Source: a virus. From it: a DNA stretch of 40,244 nucleotides. The translations under genes and the position numbers were made by a program. Positions 9,101 through 16,818 of this stretch are shown piece by piece. The notes under the pieces are model-generated. The model searched no databases. It had not been told where the DNA came from and was given only the letters and a program-made list of their open reading frames with translations. How positions within the stretch are numbered: position 1 is the first letter of the stretch; every line of letters begins with the position of its first letter. The DNA is taken from IMG/VR virus record IMGVR_UViG_3300037502_001716, positions 1 to 40,244 of that record. One strand, written 5' to 3'.

Positions 9101-12100
9101 TCACACCTGAGATACAGGAAAAGATTGATCAACTTGAGAAGGTTCTCAAGAAGATCATGAACAAGTTTGGCCTGAAGGATGTTGCCCTCAAGCTGATCGA
9201 CAACATGAAGGCAGAAGGCGAGTACGCACAGAGCGTGGTTCGTCTGGCCCTGGATGCTGTAAACCCGGTGCAGGCCTTGAGGCATGAGTCCATCCATGCT
9301 CTGAAGGAACTGGGCTTCTTCTCTCCCCAGCAATGGGCAGTGCTTGAGAAGCAGGCCAAGAGCAAGTGGATTGATCAGTACCTCAAGACCAAGAACATCA
9401 ACAAGGAAGAGCTTGAGGAAGGACAGAAGTCCCGCTATGACGCATACATGGAGCTTTACAAGGGCGACATGGACGCGATCATTGAAGAGGCGATTGCCGA
9501 TGCCTTTGGGGACTTTGATGTAAACAAGGCTCCTCCGGGCCTGATGCAAGCCATCCTGACCCGGCTGCGTAACTTCTTTGATGCGGTCAAGACTGCCTTT
9601 GGTGGTGAAGTCACCGCAGAGCAAGTGTTCCGCAAGGTTGAGAAGGGTGCTCTGAAGGCGGAGGCTAAGGCAGAAGCTGCCCCGGCTAAACAAAGCCTTC
9701 GCCCTGAAACCGCAAAGTGGACAGATGAGCAAATTGACGAAGCAGTGGCTAATGGATTTAGCCCCGTTATGGCTCGTGAGTTGCGCGGACAACAGAGTCT
9801 ATTTGCCGATCTGTCGCAGCCTGTTATCAGCAGTATTGGCTCTTACTGGAAGACAAGCGTTTCGTTAGAGTCTGCCGTTGAGGCAGGTTCAACCCGCGCA
9901 CAAATTGCCCCGCTCAAAGCAGCAGAGACTCGCGCATTTAAACAAGCAAGAAATGCTCTGATCCAAGCCAAGCCTGAGTTGGCTGGTGATCCGGCGAAAT
10001 TGAACCCGTATCTTGCTAACCCAGGCAAAGATCTTGGCGACTACTTGGATGAGGCCAAGCCAAGCCTGCGTGAACTTAATCCAGAACTAAAGGCTCTAGG
10101 AATTACTGAAAAGGCTTTGCAGCAATTCCTAAAGTACAAGGCTGCCGAGCGCCGAGTAGGTTCTGACCTGCTCTATGCAAAACCGGCAGATAAAGCCGCA
10201 AGCACGAGAGCGTTTCGCGCTTTTATGGAAGAGATGGGCGGGGTAGACAGCACAAAAGCAAGAGTAGCGCTGAACAAGATTGACATCGCATACATGAGGC
10301 GTGGCGAAGAAGGCTTGTTTGCCCCCCAAGAAGACCTGTTTGGTCCAGAAGCCAAGCCAAGCCTGCGTGCGCCACAAACAGAAGCGTTTAAGCGCTGGTT
10401 TGGCGACAGCAAGGTTGTGGATGCTGATGGCAAGCCGTTGGTGATGTATCACGGGACGGGATCTGACATTGATTCCTTCCGTGGGCGTGGTCGCTTTTAC
10501 TTTGCTGAGAAGCCTGAGTATGCGGCCTCATTTGCAGGTAAATATCTTGATGAATATCGACGCCCCAACATCATGCCGGTATATTTATCGGTGCAGAATC
10601 CGTTAGACCTAACTTCGCTTGGGGGGGAGTTTGTTTCAACCGACGATATTGTTTCTGCATTGAAATCTGCAGGAGCTAATAAAACCGCACAGGCCGTAAA
10701 GGATCGCCAGTTTGAGAAGTATGGACGCAAACAAGGCGTAAACGTATGGGAGTTGTGGTTCGAATCTCCAATTCGTGAAGCAGTAAAAGATGATGGGTTT
10801 GACGGCGTAATACAGATTGAGCAGGCTGCGAAGGATGAAAGCAGCATGCACGAGAGCCGGGCGGTAATGGTCTTTAATCCCACCCAAATCAAATCCGCCA
10901 CCGGCAACATCGGCACCTTTGATGCCACCAACCCTGACATTAGGTACAGCCTGCGTGATGCCTCTTGGACTCCAAAAAGAATTGATTTCCTCATTGAGGA
11001 CCAGGGGTATACGGATGGCAAAACCAAAGGGTTTGCCGCCTTTATCGATCCCAAGGATTTCGTCCGCGCAACCACATCTAGCAAGGAACAGTACCAGAGG
11101 ATCTTTGATGAGGCTGGCCCTCTGCGCGAAGAAGACTTGCGCAGGCCAACAGAGCCTCCGCGTTTATTCATAAGCGAAGATTGGAAAATCACGGGCCACG
11201 AGGGGCGGCATCGGATGGCGGCGATGGCTGCTTCTGGTGTGACTCGTGCTCCCGTTTTCCTTAAGCTACTTCGTGGAGAGCAGCGCTCTGAGCATGACTT
11301 CAAAACGCTTTCTGGACAGAAGTTTGATGATGGTTCTGGTTCATCAGTTGTGGTCTCGGACCTGACTCCGCTGAACTATGAAAACCGAGCCCTGCTTAAT
11401 GAGCGCTTCGGTGGCGAAGCAAAGGTCAAGTACAGCCTGCGCGTAAACATCCCACCAAGCGCACGCGCACGGGTTGTTGCCACCACTGTCACCCGGCAAG
11501 AGAAGGGTTTTGTTGAGCGCCTCATGGAGGCGATCTCCCCATCAACCTACTCCGGCTTCCGTGCCCAGGCTCTGAACCGCTACAACCAGCTTGGTGTTTA
11601 CGACAAGATCCGCGCCAAGAAGATGGGTGGTGCTGCGCTGCTTGCTGATTCCAGCGCTGAGTCTGCTGCCCTGCTGTCTGACCTGGGTGCTGGTCTAACC
11701 GCTTCCGCGCTGGGTGTGCATGACCGGATGGGTGGCATTCCTGTGTTCAGGAACGGCATCACCATCATCAGCAACCAAAACGGCACGATCAAAGGCCCGA
11801 CCGCGATCTTTGCCCCGTTGGCAGCCGATCCTTCGCATTACCAAGCCTATCAATATTGGGCAGGCGTGAAGCGTGGCTCTCGCTTCTTGGCTGATGGTCG
11901 TGAGCATCTGTTTAACGATCCCAACGACAAGATTGAAGCAGAGAAGATCCGCAAGGCTTTCCTCAAAGAGGGCATCGACTTCAACGCTATCCAAAAGGAA
12001 TGGATCAAGTACAACGACGGTCTTGTTCAGTACATGGTCGATACCGGCGTACTGTCTAAAGATAAGGCGGACAGCTTCCGTAAACATGGCGATTACTTGC

Positions 12101-14019
12101 CGTTCTATCGTCAGATGGACGGCAAAGAGACGGTCGGTCCCAAGGTCTTCCAAGCCATCTCTGGTGTTAAAGCGCCCAAGAAGCTCAAGGGCGGAGAAGC
12201 CATGCTGGATGATTTCCTAGAGGCTATCGTCCGTAATACGCAAGCTGCCATTCAGGCTGGCGTCAAGAATGTCGCTGCCCAAAGAGCCGCAAAGGTTGCC
12301 GAAGACATCGGCATGGCAAGTCGTTTGGGCTTCAAGTCTTCCGCAGCCGGAACTTTTGATGTTCTGGAGAACGGTCAGGTTGTCACGTACCAAGCAAAGG
12401 ATGAGCTTTTCATCAACGCCATCAAGAGCCTTGGGATTCCTGACCTGCCATTTATAGGGTTGCTGTCTGGCCCCGCGAACTTGCTTCGCAATCTGGTAAC
12501 CAAAGACCCAGGCTTCATGCTGGCCAACCTGATGCGTGACTCAATGTCCGCGTGGGTTACCTCCGGCGTGAAGATGAAGCCGGTGGTAGATACCATCAAC
12601 AACTTTGGCTCTGCCATCGCAGGCAAAGATCCGGCCTTCCAAGCTCTGATGAACGCAGGCATCTTGGGCGGCTATGAGTTCTCGCAGAACGTGGAGCAGA
12701 GCGGGCGTGAGTTTGGCAAGGCTCTGAGGAAGCAGGCCAAGATCAAGTCCACCGGGCTCAAGGGTGTAGCAGAGATGGGCGCTAAGCCGTTTACATCTCT
12801 GTGGGATGCACTGGAGAAAGGCTCCACTGCATCTGACGCAGCCACCCGGATGGAGGTCTACAAGCGCACGCTGGCGGAGACCAACAACGAAGCAGAAGCC
12901 CTGTTTAGAGCGCTTGAGGTGATGAACTTCAACCGTAAAGGATCTTCCGCCGTGGTAAGAATTCTTACTGCTGCGGTGCCCTTCTTAAACGCACGTATGC
13001 AGGGCCTGGATGTTCTGTACCGCGCAGCTTCGGGGCAGATGAACGCTCGTGATGCAGCGCAGATCCAGAAGCAGTTCTTTGTGCGCGGCGCAATGATGGC
13101 ATCCTTGTCTGCCGCTTACTGGTTGCTGACTCATGACGATGAGGAATACAAGAAGCAGGAGCAGGAGACAAGAGACAACTACTGGCTTCTTCCTTCGCTG
13201 GGCGTCAAGATCCCGATCCCCTTTGAAATCGGTGTGTTGTTCAAGGTGATCCCTGAGCGCATCCTTGGCTACACATTTGGCAGCGACACGGGCGAAGACT
13301 TCCTGAAGTCGATGGCTCGTCAGTTAACCAGCACCCTGGCGTTTAATCCGATCCCGCAGGCGGTCATGCCTGTTGTGGAGACGATGACCAACTTCTCCTT
13401 TTTCACCATGCGCCCAATCGTTGGGCAGGGCATGGAGGGGCTGCAGCCTGCGTATCAGGTTGGACCCGGCACTTCTCGTCTGGCAGAAGGCTTGGGTGAG
13501 ATGACCAAGGGGATGGCGAAGGAGTTGCAGGTCTCCCCGATGAAGATCGATCAGTTGATCAGCGGATACACCGGCACGATGGGCATGTATCTAATGAACC
13601 TGATGGATGCCGTTTACGACATGAACACGGACTCGCCCAAGCCGTCCAGGCGGTTTGAGCAGATGCCTCTGATCCGTCGCTTTGCGCTTGATCCTGAGGC
13701 GCGTGGAAACGTCACTGCCTACTACGAACTCAAGAACTCGGTGGACTCCATCGTCCGCACCTCCAACATGCTTGAGAGGACGATGAACTACGAGGAGTTG
13801 CCCGGTTACCTGATGGACAACATGAAGATGTTGGCCTCCAAGGATTACATCCTTGATCTTGAGAAGACCATGAAAGAGTTCCGGGAGATGAAGATCCTGA
13901 TCCGGGCCGCTTCTATGGATGCAGATGCCAAGAAGGACGCCATCCTGTCAATCGATCAGATGGAGAACCAATTGACATCCAACATCCAGTACATGAAGAA
14001 GCTGGCTAAGGGCGATTAG
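6172..14019 (+). CDS. Giant polyvalent virion protein (ParB-like, metallopeptidase, ART and LPD38-like domains)
   Basis: 2615 residues in one frame, probably ejected into the host with the DNA. Order seen: N-terminal LFDGSILEFPDNTSQEV block common at the start of phage internal proteins; a Gly-rich hydrophobic segment (about 134-183); a Pro/Ala linker (450-540); a DdrB/ParB-superfamily-like domain (544-640) with QPRDRQRAASNAQV and IVGGNGRFEGI; a zincin-type motif HESIH at 1038-1042 followed by acidic helices; an ADP-ribosyltransferase-like domain starting YHGTGSD at 1426; a segment with GHEGRHRMAAMAASG near 1675; then a large-polyvalent-protein domain 38-like region (about 1795-2270) and a helical C-terminus. 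Five S-L-R linkers (serines 1175, 1298, 1397, 1593, 1755) separate modules. Known polyvalent proteins combine such effector domains; the actual activities here are inferred from motifs. The start ATG has a weak Shine-Dalgarno. Confidence 0.9.
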   Translation: MAIRIQLFDGSILEFPDNTSQEVIDRVAKQETLARQPAPQARPVFETPKKEGVMAAFGKGLESLLGSSKTAVGAFTGSPEEAALAGLERQKQSPYADQVSLEKVSEAYKRGLLPAAGEVARQVPLAIAEQAPNVLATLGSARLGAMAGAGLGSIVPGIGTAVGGIGGGILGAIAPSLLQQFGGNIQRQAQEQQERGQPIDISRTAAGLAAVPQAGLDVAASLIPLGRTFAGKVLGPQVEELLKRGSVEGAERLARESLPTVLGKGAAISIATEVPTEVIQTMLERSQAGLALTTPDALAEYGNVAYQAGLLAPIGAVGRVGERAAARNEALLPGQRRGESDMDFANRLSQEIGNDRAYVAMQQAEQAEAAKRQAALEEMKKAIGDGLLTPEVIKQWGFGKGSIFDSLVNKNLSNPEDASFVADVLSAYRSKAHPNTQVKIDDALAGIEAMFGAKPTPQTEGAADVGTAITEPSGAGVQVAGEPSAGAATPRLGAPEPAGVVPPVEDVGQPAGGAEAAPPAIALPAPPVEPPAPPKEGALQGSQTRLILPDGEKRPANWEVIEADSVSASLVEGQAQPRDRQRAASNAQVKSIANNPDFDRLSDTSQTMDYGAPTLTSDYVIVGGNGRFEGINLAYNTEAGQAYKQNLINNAERLGLDPAQVSGMKKPVLIRKLPADSAKPEETRKLAIQSNIVAGLEMSDMERAALDSERMTNLNELDITDTGDIPLTTKNMGTVRDALKGYTKEELSGMLAADGSLSQSGLRRVKNAVLYKAYGKTDTLSRLLESPDADLKNVGTALMRASGNMSRLMEGIKSGAIPADYDIIADLAGAVETLSALRATGTKVQDFINQAEMFEGGLSNEAKTILTFLDQNLRSAKSITEFLNDYASAAISAESAGDGLFGEVELPSKQETIERAAQRQEAERAAAKAQQTIFEQPAGAAVEEGAAKPEGEGRPAEGGEGEVAKPSLAAEAKPLPITPEIQEKIDQLEKVLKKIMNKFGLKDVALKLIDNMKAEGEYAQSVVRLALDAVNPVQALRHESIHALKELGFFSPQQWAVLEKQAKSKWIDQYLKTKNINKEELEEGQKSRYDAYMELYKGDMDAIIEEAIADAFGDFDVNKAPPGLMQAILTRLRNFFDAVKTAFGGEVTAEQVFRKVEKGALKAEAKAEAAPAKQSLRPETAKWTDEQIDEAVANGFSPVMARELRGQQSLFADLSQPVISSIGSYWKTSVSLESAVEAGSTRAQIAPLKAAETRAFKQARNALIQAKPELAGDPAKLNPYLANPGKDLGDYLDEAKPSLRELNPELKALGITEKALQQFLKYKAAERRVGSDLLYAKPADKAASTRAFRAFMEEMGGVDSTKARVALNKIDIAYMRRGEEGLFAPQEDLFGPEAKPSLRAPQTEAFKRWFGDSKVVDADGKPLVMYHGTGSDIDSFRGRGRFYFAEKPEYAASFAGKYLDEYRRPNIMPVYLSVQNPLDLTSLGGEFVSTDDIVSALKSAGANKTAQAVKDRQFEKYGRKQGVNVWELWFESPIREAVKDDGFDGVIQIEQAAKDESSMHESRAVMVFNPTQIKSATGNIGTFDATNPDIRYSLRDASWTPKRIDFLIEDQGYTDGKTKGFAAFIDPKDFVRATTSSKEQYQRIFDEAGPLREEDLRRPTEPPRLFISEDWKITGHEGRHRMAAMAASGVTRAPVFLKLLRGEQRSEHDFKTLSGQKFDDGSGSSVVVSDLTPLNYENRALLNERFGGEAKVKYSLRVNIPPSARARVVATTVTRQEKGFVERLMEAISPSTYSGFRAQALNRYNQLGVYDKIRAKKMGGAALLADSSAESAALLSDLGAGLTASALGVHDRMGGIPVFRNGITIISNQNGTIKGPTAIFAPLAADPSHYQAYQYWAGVKRGSRFLADGREHLFNDPNDKIEAEKIRKAFLKEGIDFNAIQKEWIKYNDGLVQYMVDTGVLSKDKADSFRKHGDYLPFYRQMDGKETVGPKVFQAISGVKAPKKLKGGEAMLDDFLEAIVRNTQAAIQAGVKNVAAQRAAKVAEDIGMASRLGFKSSAAGTFDVLENGQVVTYQAKDELFINAIKSLGIPDLPFIGLLSGPANLLRNLVTKDPGFMLANLMRDSMSAWVTSGVKMKPVVDTINNFGSAIAGKDPAFQALMNAGILGGYEFSQNVEQSGREFGKALRKQAKIKSTGLKGVAEMGAKPFTSLWDALEKGSTASDAATRMEVYKRTLAETNNEAEALFRALEVMNFNRKGSSAVVRILTAAVPFLNARMQGLDVLYRAASGQMNARDAAQIQKQFFVRGAMMASLSAAYWLLTHDDEEYKKQEQETRDNYWLLPSLGVKIPIPFEIGVLFKVIPERILGYTFGSDTGEDFLKSMARQLTSTLAFNPIPQAVMPVVETMTNFSFFTMRPIVGQGMEGLQPAYQVGPGTSRLAEGLGEMTKGMAKELQVSPMKIDQLISGYTGTMGMYLMNLMDAVYDMNTDSPKPSRRFEQMPLIRRFALDPEARGNVTAYYELKNSVDSIVRTSNMLERTMNYEELPGYLMDNMKMLASKDYILDLEKTMKEFREMKILIRAASMDADAKKDAILSIDQMENQLTSNIQYMKKLAKGD

Positions 14020-14209
14020 CCCTTGAGTCAAGCGCCGTCAACTTTGCGTGGAACTCCTTATGTGTAAGTTCGTACTCTGCTTCAAGAGCGTATATCCAAT
14101 CCCTAAGCAGATCTAGTCTGAGCAATGGGTCCATAAGCCGAAACCTAACTTGGTTTCCTATGGACCCTTTTCCTTTGTACAGATCCCATTTAAGTGTTGG
14201 CTTACTCAT
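14006..14209 (-). CDS. Small protein of unknown function, last gene of the leftward operon
   Basis: 67 residues, basic N-terminus (MSKPTLKWDLYKGKGSIG) followed by an amphipathic helix (LLRLDLLRDWIYALEAEYEL). No family recognised. Its ATG at 14209 overlaps the stop of the upstream gene by 8 bases and is preceded by AGGAAG. Its 3' end overlaps the 3' end of the convergent giant virion gene by 14 bases, and its coding sequence contains the rightward terminator described at 14127-14171, so bases here serve two strands. Confidence 0.65.
   Translation of the reverse strand: MSKPTLKWDLYKGKGSIGNQVRFRLMDPLLRLDLLRDWIYALEAEYELTHKEFHAKLTALDSRANRP
14127..14171 (+). terminator. Rightward terminator of the late operon
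   Basis: A perfect 9-base inverted repeat, GGGTCCATA at 14127-14135 and TATGGACCC at 14159-14167, encloses a second stem (AAACC/GGTTT), and TTTT plus a pyrimidine-rich stretch follow on the plus strand. It lies about 110 bases past the stop of the giant virion gene and entirely inside the coding sequence of the convergent gene 14006-14209. On the minus strand no T-run follows, so it should act only on rightward transcripts. Confidence 0.7.
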
Positions 14210-14462
14210 TTAGCTTCCTGATTGTGTCGTTGAGGACGGTCATCTCATCCTTCTTGTAAACAGACCAGATCCTGGCCTGCCCGTGGATGCCGTTAAAACT
14301 GCCCTGGTGGCAGTCCTTGCATAAAGGTATGCAGAGATAGTGGAGCCCCTGCTTGATGTGATGAGCATCAGAGGGGCCTCTTGCTTCACAGACCCCGCAT
14401 GGAAGAGCCTTGACCCGCGCCAAGTGCTCCCTGTCAAAGGCTGTCAGGTTTTTGCTGTGCAT
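14202..14462 (-). CDS. HNH/Ref-like nuclease domain protein
   Basis: About 86 residues. Cysteine pair CGVC, then DAHHIKQG and a second pair near the C-terminus (LCKDCHQG) give the zinc-binding, His-rich arrangement of small phage HNH proteins; the pattern is closest to the C-terminal part of the P1 Ref family of RecA-dependent nucleases, but it is much shorter. The start is uncertain: ATG at 14462 has no good Shine-Dalgarno, a TTG at 14474 is also in frame, and translation probably depends on coupling to the upstream gene, which it overlaps by 29 bases. Likely a DNA nuclease or nicking protein; activity inferred from metal-binding residues. Confidence 0.7.
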   Translation of the reverse strand: MHSKNLTAFDREHLARVKALPCGVCEARGPSDAHHIKQGLHYLCIPLCKDCHQGSFNGIHGQARIWSVYKKDEMTVLNDTIRKLNE

Positions 14463-14691
14463 GTTCAATCTCAATGAGCTTCTGGAGATAGTGAGCCGCT
14501 TTTTTAATATCAGTCACGCCGCCTTTGGACGGATTGCCTGTTGTGTTGAAACGAGCCAAATATCCGATAGCAGACCCCAGCAGGAAGCCTTGGAATTGTT
14601 CTGGCGTCATCCACGCTTCCATTGCGTCCCACGGTTCCACGCCTAATTCCTTGTAGTGCGTGCCGCCATGCATAAAGTCATTTGCCTTCAA
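14434..14691 (-). CDS. DUF3310-family protein
   Basis: 85 residues with the hallmark pattern of the DUF3310 (SaV-like) family: HYKELGVEPWDAMEAW near the N-terminus, then GYLARFNTTGNPSK and DIKKAAHYLQKLIE near the C-terminus. The family is common in phages; its biochemical role is not settled. The start chosen is TTG at 14691 because GGGGAGG lies 7 bases upstream and the TTG overlaps the stop of the upstream small gene as TTGA; the first ATG at 14673 has no such site. Confidence 0.85.
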   Translation of the reverse strand: MKANDFMHGGTHYKELGVEPWDAMEAWMTPEQFQGFLLGSAIGYLARFNTTGNPSKGGVTDIKKAAHYLQKLIEIEHAQQKPDSL

Positions 14692-14798
14692 AACAAAGCC
14701 TCCCCTGCTTCTGTAGCCCGTGCATAAGCAGACTTAAGCGGGGCAGTGTTTACAAAACAGCGATCTTGTCTGTAGCTGTACATAAAGGGCCAGTTCAC
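14688..14798 (-). CDS. Putative 36-residue protein
   Basis: A short frame bridging the gap between the zinc-ribbon gene and the DUF3310 gene. A GTG at 14798 overlaps the upstream stop as GTGA and the stop overlaps the next start as TTGA, the same four-base pattern as its neighbours. The product starts MNWPFMYSYRQDRCFVNTAP and has no recognised family. No Shine-Dalgarno is visible, so it would depend on translational coupling. Without it there would be a 103-base gap in an operon where every other junction is within 3 bases. Confidence 0.5.
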   Translation of the reverse strand: MNWPFMYSYRQDRCFVNTAPLKSAYARATEAGEALF

Positions 14799-15058
14799 CA
14801 GGGCAGCTTTTGGAGCGCGGACGTATCGAACTTCGGCTCCTGTGGTTTCTTCTTGTAGGTTGACTTCGGTGCGTGGCGCATAACCTTGTCCAGAAACTGA
14901 TGCGCCTCTGTAGGCATGGTCGTTGTCTTGCTGACCCGCTCCTCCGTTATCCAAGAGTTGTGACATGACTTGCATATCCTCCTGCGCCATACCATGTCCT
15001 CCGTTCGTCGGGACTCTGGTGTCAGTTGTTTGATGCTGCCGCACTTCGGACATTTCAC
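14795..15058 (-). CDS. NrdR-like zinc-ribbon protein
   Basis: 87 residues. With the GTG at 15058 as start (it overlaps the upstream stop as GTGA and has GGAGAGG upstream) the protein opens MKCPKCGS, then SRRTEDMVWRRRICKSCHN: two CxxC pairs in the arrangement of the NrdR N-terminal zinc ribbon. The ATP-cone domain of true NrdR is absent; instead there is a basic tail rich in Lys and Pro. It may bind nucleic acid as a small transcription factor, but whether it regulates ribonucleotide reductase is unknown and no nrd gene is in the window. Confidence 0.75.
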   Translation of the reverse strand: MKCPKCGSIKQLTPESRRTEDMVWRRRICKSCHNSWITEERVSKTTTMPTEAHQFLDKVMRHAPKSTYKKKPQEPKFDTSALQKLPW

Positions 15059-15345
15059 AATCCTCCTCTCCATTCAAAGACGCTGTTTGCCACCTGTTTA
15101 CGCACAGGCGCGGGCTTGACAGGTTTGGCTTTTACCCGCAGCACTGGCGGCTTGCTCTTGGTCAGATACAGCCCACGCTTGGTACCGGGCACCATGTTGA
15201 TGAGGCAGCCCTTCTTGACTAAGTTGTGCACCGAATATCTTGCTTTATCCGGAAATTGATAAAAGTGCTGTCGGATCTCACGCATGGATCGAGCGTGTTT
15301 ACAGAAGTCCAACACCTGCGCGGAGTGTTCTTTGACGAACTTCAC
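15055..15345 (-). CDS. Probable small DNA-binding protein (winged-helix-like)
   Basis: 96 residues from GTG at 15345, chosen because it overlaps the upstream stop as GTGA and follows AAGGGGGA. Residues about 8-50 (SAQVLDFCKHARSMREIRQH, then YSVHNLVKKGCLI) read like a winged-helix fold of the type used for replacement by resistance to DNA or small regulators, and the C-terminal third is basic and Pro/Lys-rich (SKPPVLRVKAKPVKPAPVRK). No family is recognised with certainty. It may be an operon-internal regulator. Confidence 0.65.
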   Translation of the reverse strand: MKFVKEHSAQVLDFCKHARSMREIRQHFYQFPDKARYSVHNLVKKGCLINMVPGTKRGLYLTKSKPPVLRVKAKPVKPAPVRKQVANSVFEWRGGL

Positions 15346-15527
15346 TCGTCCCCCTTGTGACAAATTTCCAACACCATTCGCCCGTTTTGCATGTAGTACG
15401 AAAGCACTTCCATAGGACCGTCTGGTCCGATTACTACAAGGTCTTCACGCAGGGCTTCCGCCAGTGCAAACACTGGAGCATTAGGGTCAGAGTCACCACC
15501 AAAAACAACAAAATCAACAGGTGTCAT
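15342..15527 (-). CDS. Small protein of unknown function
   Basis: 61 residues starting MTPVDFVVFGGDSDPNAPVF. The ATG at 15527 is chosen over upstream in-frame codons because it overlaps the upstream stop as ATGA and follows AAGGAAAAG. The sequence alternates hydrophobic strands with Asp/Gly turns and is acidic overall. No family or catalytic motif is recognised. Confidence 0.6.
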   Translation of the reverse strand: MTPVDFVVFGGDSDPNAPVFALAEALREDLVVIGPDGPMEVLSYYMQNGRMVLEICHKGDE

Positions 15528-15778
15528 TTCTTTTCCTTCAGTCCTCGCCAACGTCGGAATGGTCTTCCTTTTTTGGGGCCATACCACACCCAACGCATCG
15601 TCTTTTCTGGTCTTGAGTCCTGTGGATACCAGTCACACCCATCCCAGAATGAAAACACTTCCTGAGGCAACTGATCAGGCCAGCTTTGGTCCACCATGTA
15701 CACACCGGGGCGCACAGGCGGCGTGTCCATCGGAAACCACGGCGTTATGTTTGGGTAGTTTCTTTCACCCCAGGTCAT
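15524..15778 (-). CDS. Small Trp-rich protein, paralogue of the gene at 19001-19255
   Basis: 84 residues with WFPMDTPPVRPGVYMV near the N-terminus, FSFWDGCDWY in the middle and RPFRRWRGL near the end. The same three blocks occur in the same order in the 84-residue product of 19001-19255, so the two genes are duplicates within one operon. The N-terminal block is like the substitution W-x-P-x-x-x-P-P-V-x-x-G-x-Y of many small phage proteins of unknown role. ATG at 15778 overlaps the preceding stop and follows GGAGGTAAGGA. Confidence 0.7.
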   Translation of the reverse strand: MTWGERNYPNITPWFPMDTPPVRPGVYMVDQSWPDQLPQEVFSFWDGCDWYPQDSRPEKTMRWVWYGPKKGRPFRRWRGLKEKK

Positions 15779-15954
15779 TCCTTACCTCCAAACGCAACTC
15801 TCGTCACGCCGTACTGCTTGCTAGTGGACTTGGCGTTCTTCTGGTCAGCAAACGCGGTTGCTTCTTTGCGCGTTGCAAACGCAGCGACAGGCCACGGGTG
15901 CGTTATGGTGATAGGGCTGTAACTCCAACCCAAAACAACATACACAGATTTCAT
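15775..15954 (-). CDS. 59-residue protein of unknown function
   Basis: Starts MKSVYVVLGWSYSPIT and ends in GVTRVAFGGKE. The middle (AFATRKEATAFADQKN) looks like an amphipathic helix. Both ends share the operon's ATGA overlaps, and it fills exactly the space between its neighbours, which is the main support besides the protein-like composition. No family is recognised. Confidence 0.65.
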   Translation of the reverse strand: MKSVYVVLGWSYSPITITHPWPVAAFATRKEATAFADQKNAKSTSKQYGVTRVAFGGKE

Positions 15955-16175
15955 TTCTCCCCCTTCAGATACCGCTCAACCGCCCGAGCGAAGTGATGGT
16001 GGAACCCACCGTTCTGGTGCCACAGGTCAGCGATGACCTCATCTGTGAGGGTTTGTTCTGGCTGTTTCAACGCAGCGCGGAGGGCAGCGGTTGCCCCGTA
16101 TTCGCAGTTGCCGTCTTCCTCCGCATGCTCCAACGCCTTCAACGCCTTCTCGGCTGCGTCTCGCAGGTCACTCAT
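15951..16175 (-). CDS. DLRxAAxxALxAL-module protein, short form
   Basis: 74 residues. It begins MSDLRDAAEKALKALEHA, continues with an AALRAALKQPEQ block and finishes with LTDEVIADLWHQ and HFARAVERYLKG. The first and last blocks match those of the longer gene 18402-18830, and the first block also matches 18073-18405. Such modular small proteins are frequent in phages of proteobacteria and have no known function. Overlaps both neighbours by 4 bases. Confidence 0.7.
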   Translation of the reverse strand: MSDLRDAAEKALKALEHAEEDGNCEYGATAALRAALKQPEQTLTDEVIADLWHQNGGFHHHFARAVERYLKGEK

Positions 16176-16558
16176 ACGTTCTCCTGATTGTTTGTTGGTC
16201 GGTGAGTGGCATCACCAAAACAAGCCCCGTGTTTGAACGGGCGCATCTGCGGCGTGTCTTGAATCGTCTCAATGGTAATCAACGCAACAAGTTTGCCGTG
16301 GCGATATACCCTGCGAGTCATCGTGAGGCCGTCGTCGCGCTCCCATGATGAACCCGGGCCTAGCGGTTCGACCTTCTCTGACTGTTCCACAAAGTCTCCG
16401 TTAGGACACGGACCGTGCCCGACCCACGGGCCGATCCACGTTTGCCATACGCTGTCGGGATGCACAGGGTTCATGTGCACGTTCCTTGCGCATTGTTTGC
16501 ACTGGTCAAGCAAGGGGTTGCTCTCGCAGCGGGCGAAGTCTTGGGCTAGGTATTTCAT
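16172..16558 (-). CDS. Cys-containing protein of unknown function
   Basis: 128 residues. Residues 10-25 (CESNPLLDQCKQCARN) contain three cysteines that, with a later Cys or His, could bind zinc. The middle, around WIGPWVGHGPCP and MTRRVYRHGKLVALI, looks like beta structure. No family recognised. The ATG at 16558 is preceded by AAGGAGCAACCC, a junction sequence repeated almost exactly at 16818 and 17553. Confidence 0.65.
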   Translation of the reverse strand: MKYLAQDFARCESNPLLDQCKQCARNVHMNPVHPDSVWQTWIGPWVGHGPCPNGDFVEQSEKVEPLGPGSSWERDDGLTMTRRVYRHGKLVALITIETIQDTPQMRPFKHGACFGDATHRPTNNQENV

Positions 16559-16818
16559 GGGTTGCTCCTTGCGCCAAGAAGCGGTTGATAAGCCTGCAGT
16601 TCAGGCCTGTCTGATGCGAACCTTGCAGAGCCAATCGGTTTGATGGCAAGGCGAATTTCGACGCGCTCGTCCATCGTGTCATGCTCAACGCGGCGTTGAA
16701 GTTCCATGTGATGTAGCAACCAATCGGGCGCAACCTGAGCAAGAAGCGGCTTCAGTCGCTCCTCAAATGCCATGAACACAGCGCGAGAGTGCGTGTCGTT
16801 GTATTCGGTGTATCTCAT
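16555..16818 (-). CDS. Small basic protein of unknown function
   Basis: 87 residues, starting MRYTEYNDTHSRAVFMAFEE with a helical centre (ERLKPLLAQVAPDWLLHHME) and ending ARSNP. The upstream gene product ends in the same five residues, because the two genes share the same stop/ribosome-binding-site junction in DNA (AAGGAGCAACCCATGA). No family recognised. Confidence 0.6.
   Translation of the reverse strand: MRYTEYNDTHSRAVFMAFEERLKPLLAQVAPDWLLHHMELQRRVEHDTMDERVEIRLAIKPIGSARFASDRPELQAYQPLLGARSNP

Noticed and set aside
9070-9792. Long reading frame of 240 codons on the minus strand
   Set aside because: It lies fully inside the giant virion gene, has no ribosome-binding site and reads as a shadow of helical codons; several others in the same gene (for example 10497-11303) were dropped for the same reason.
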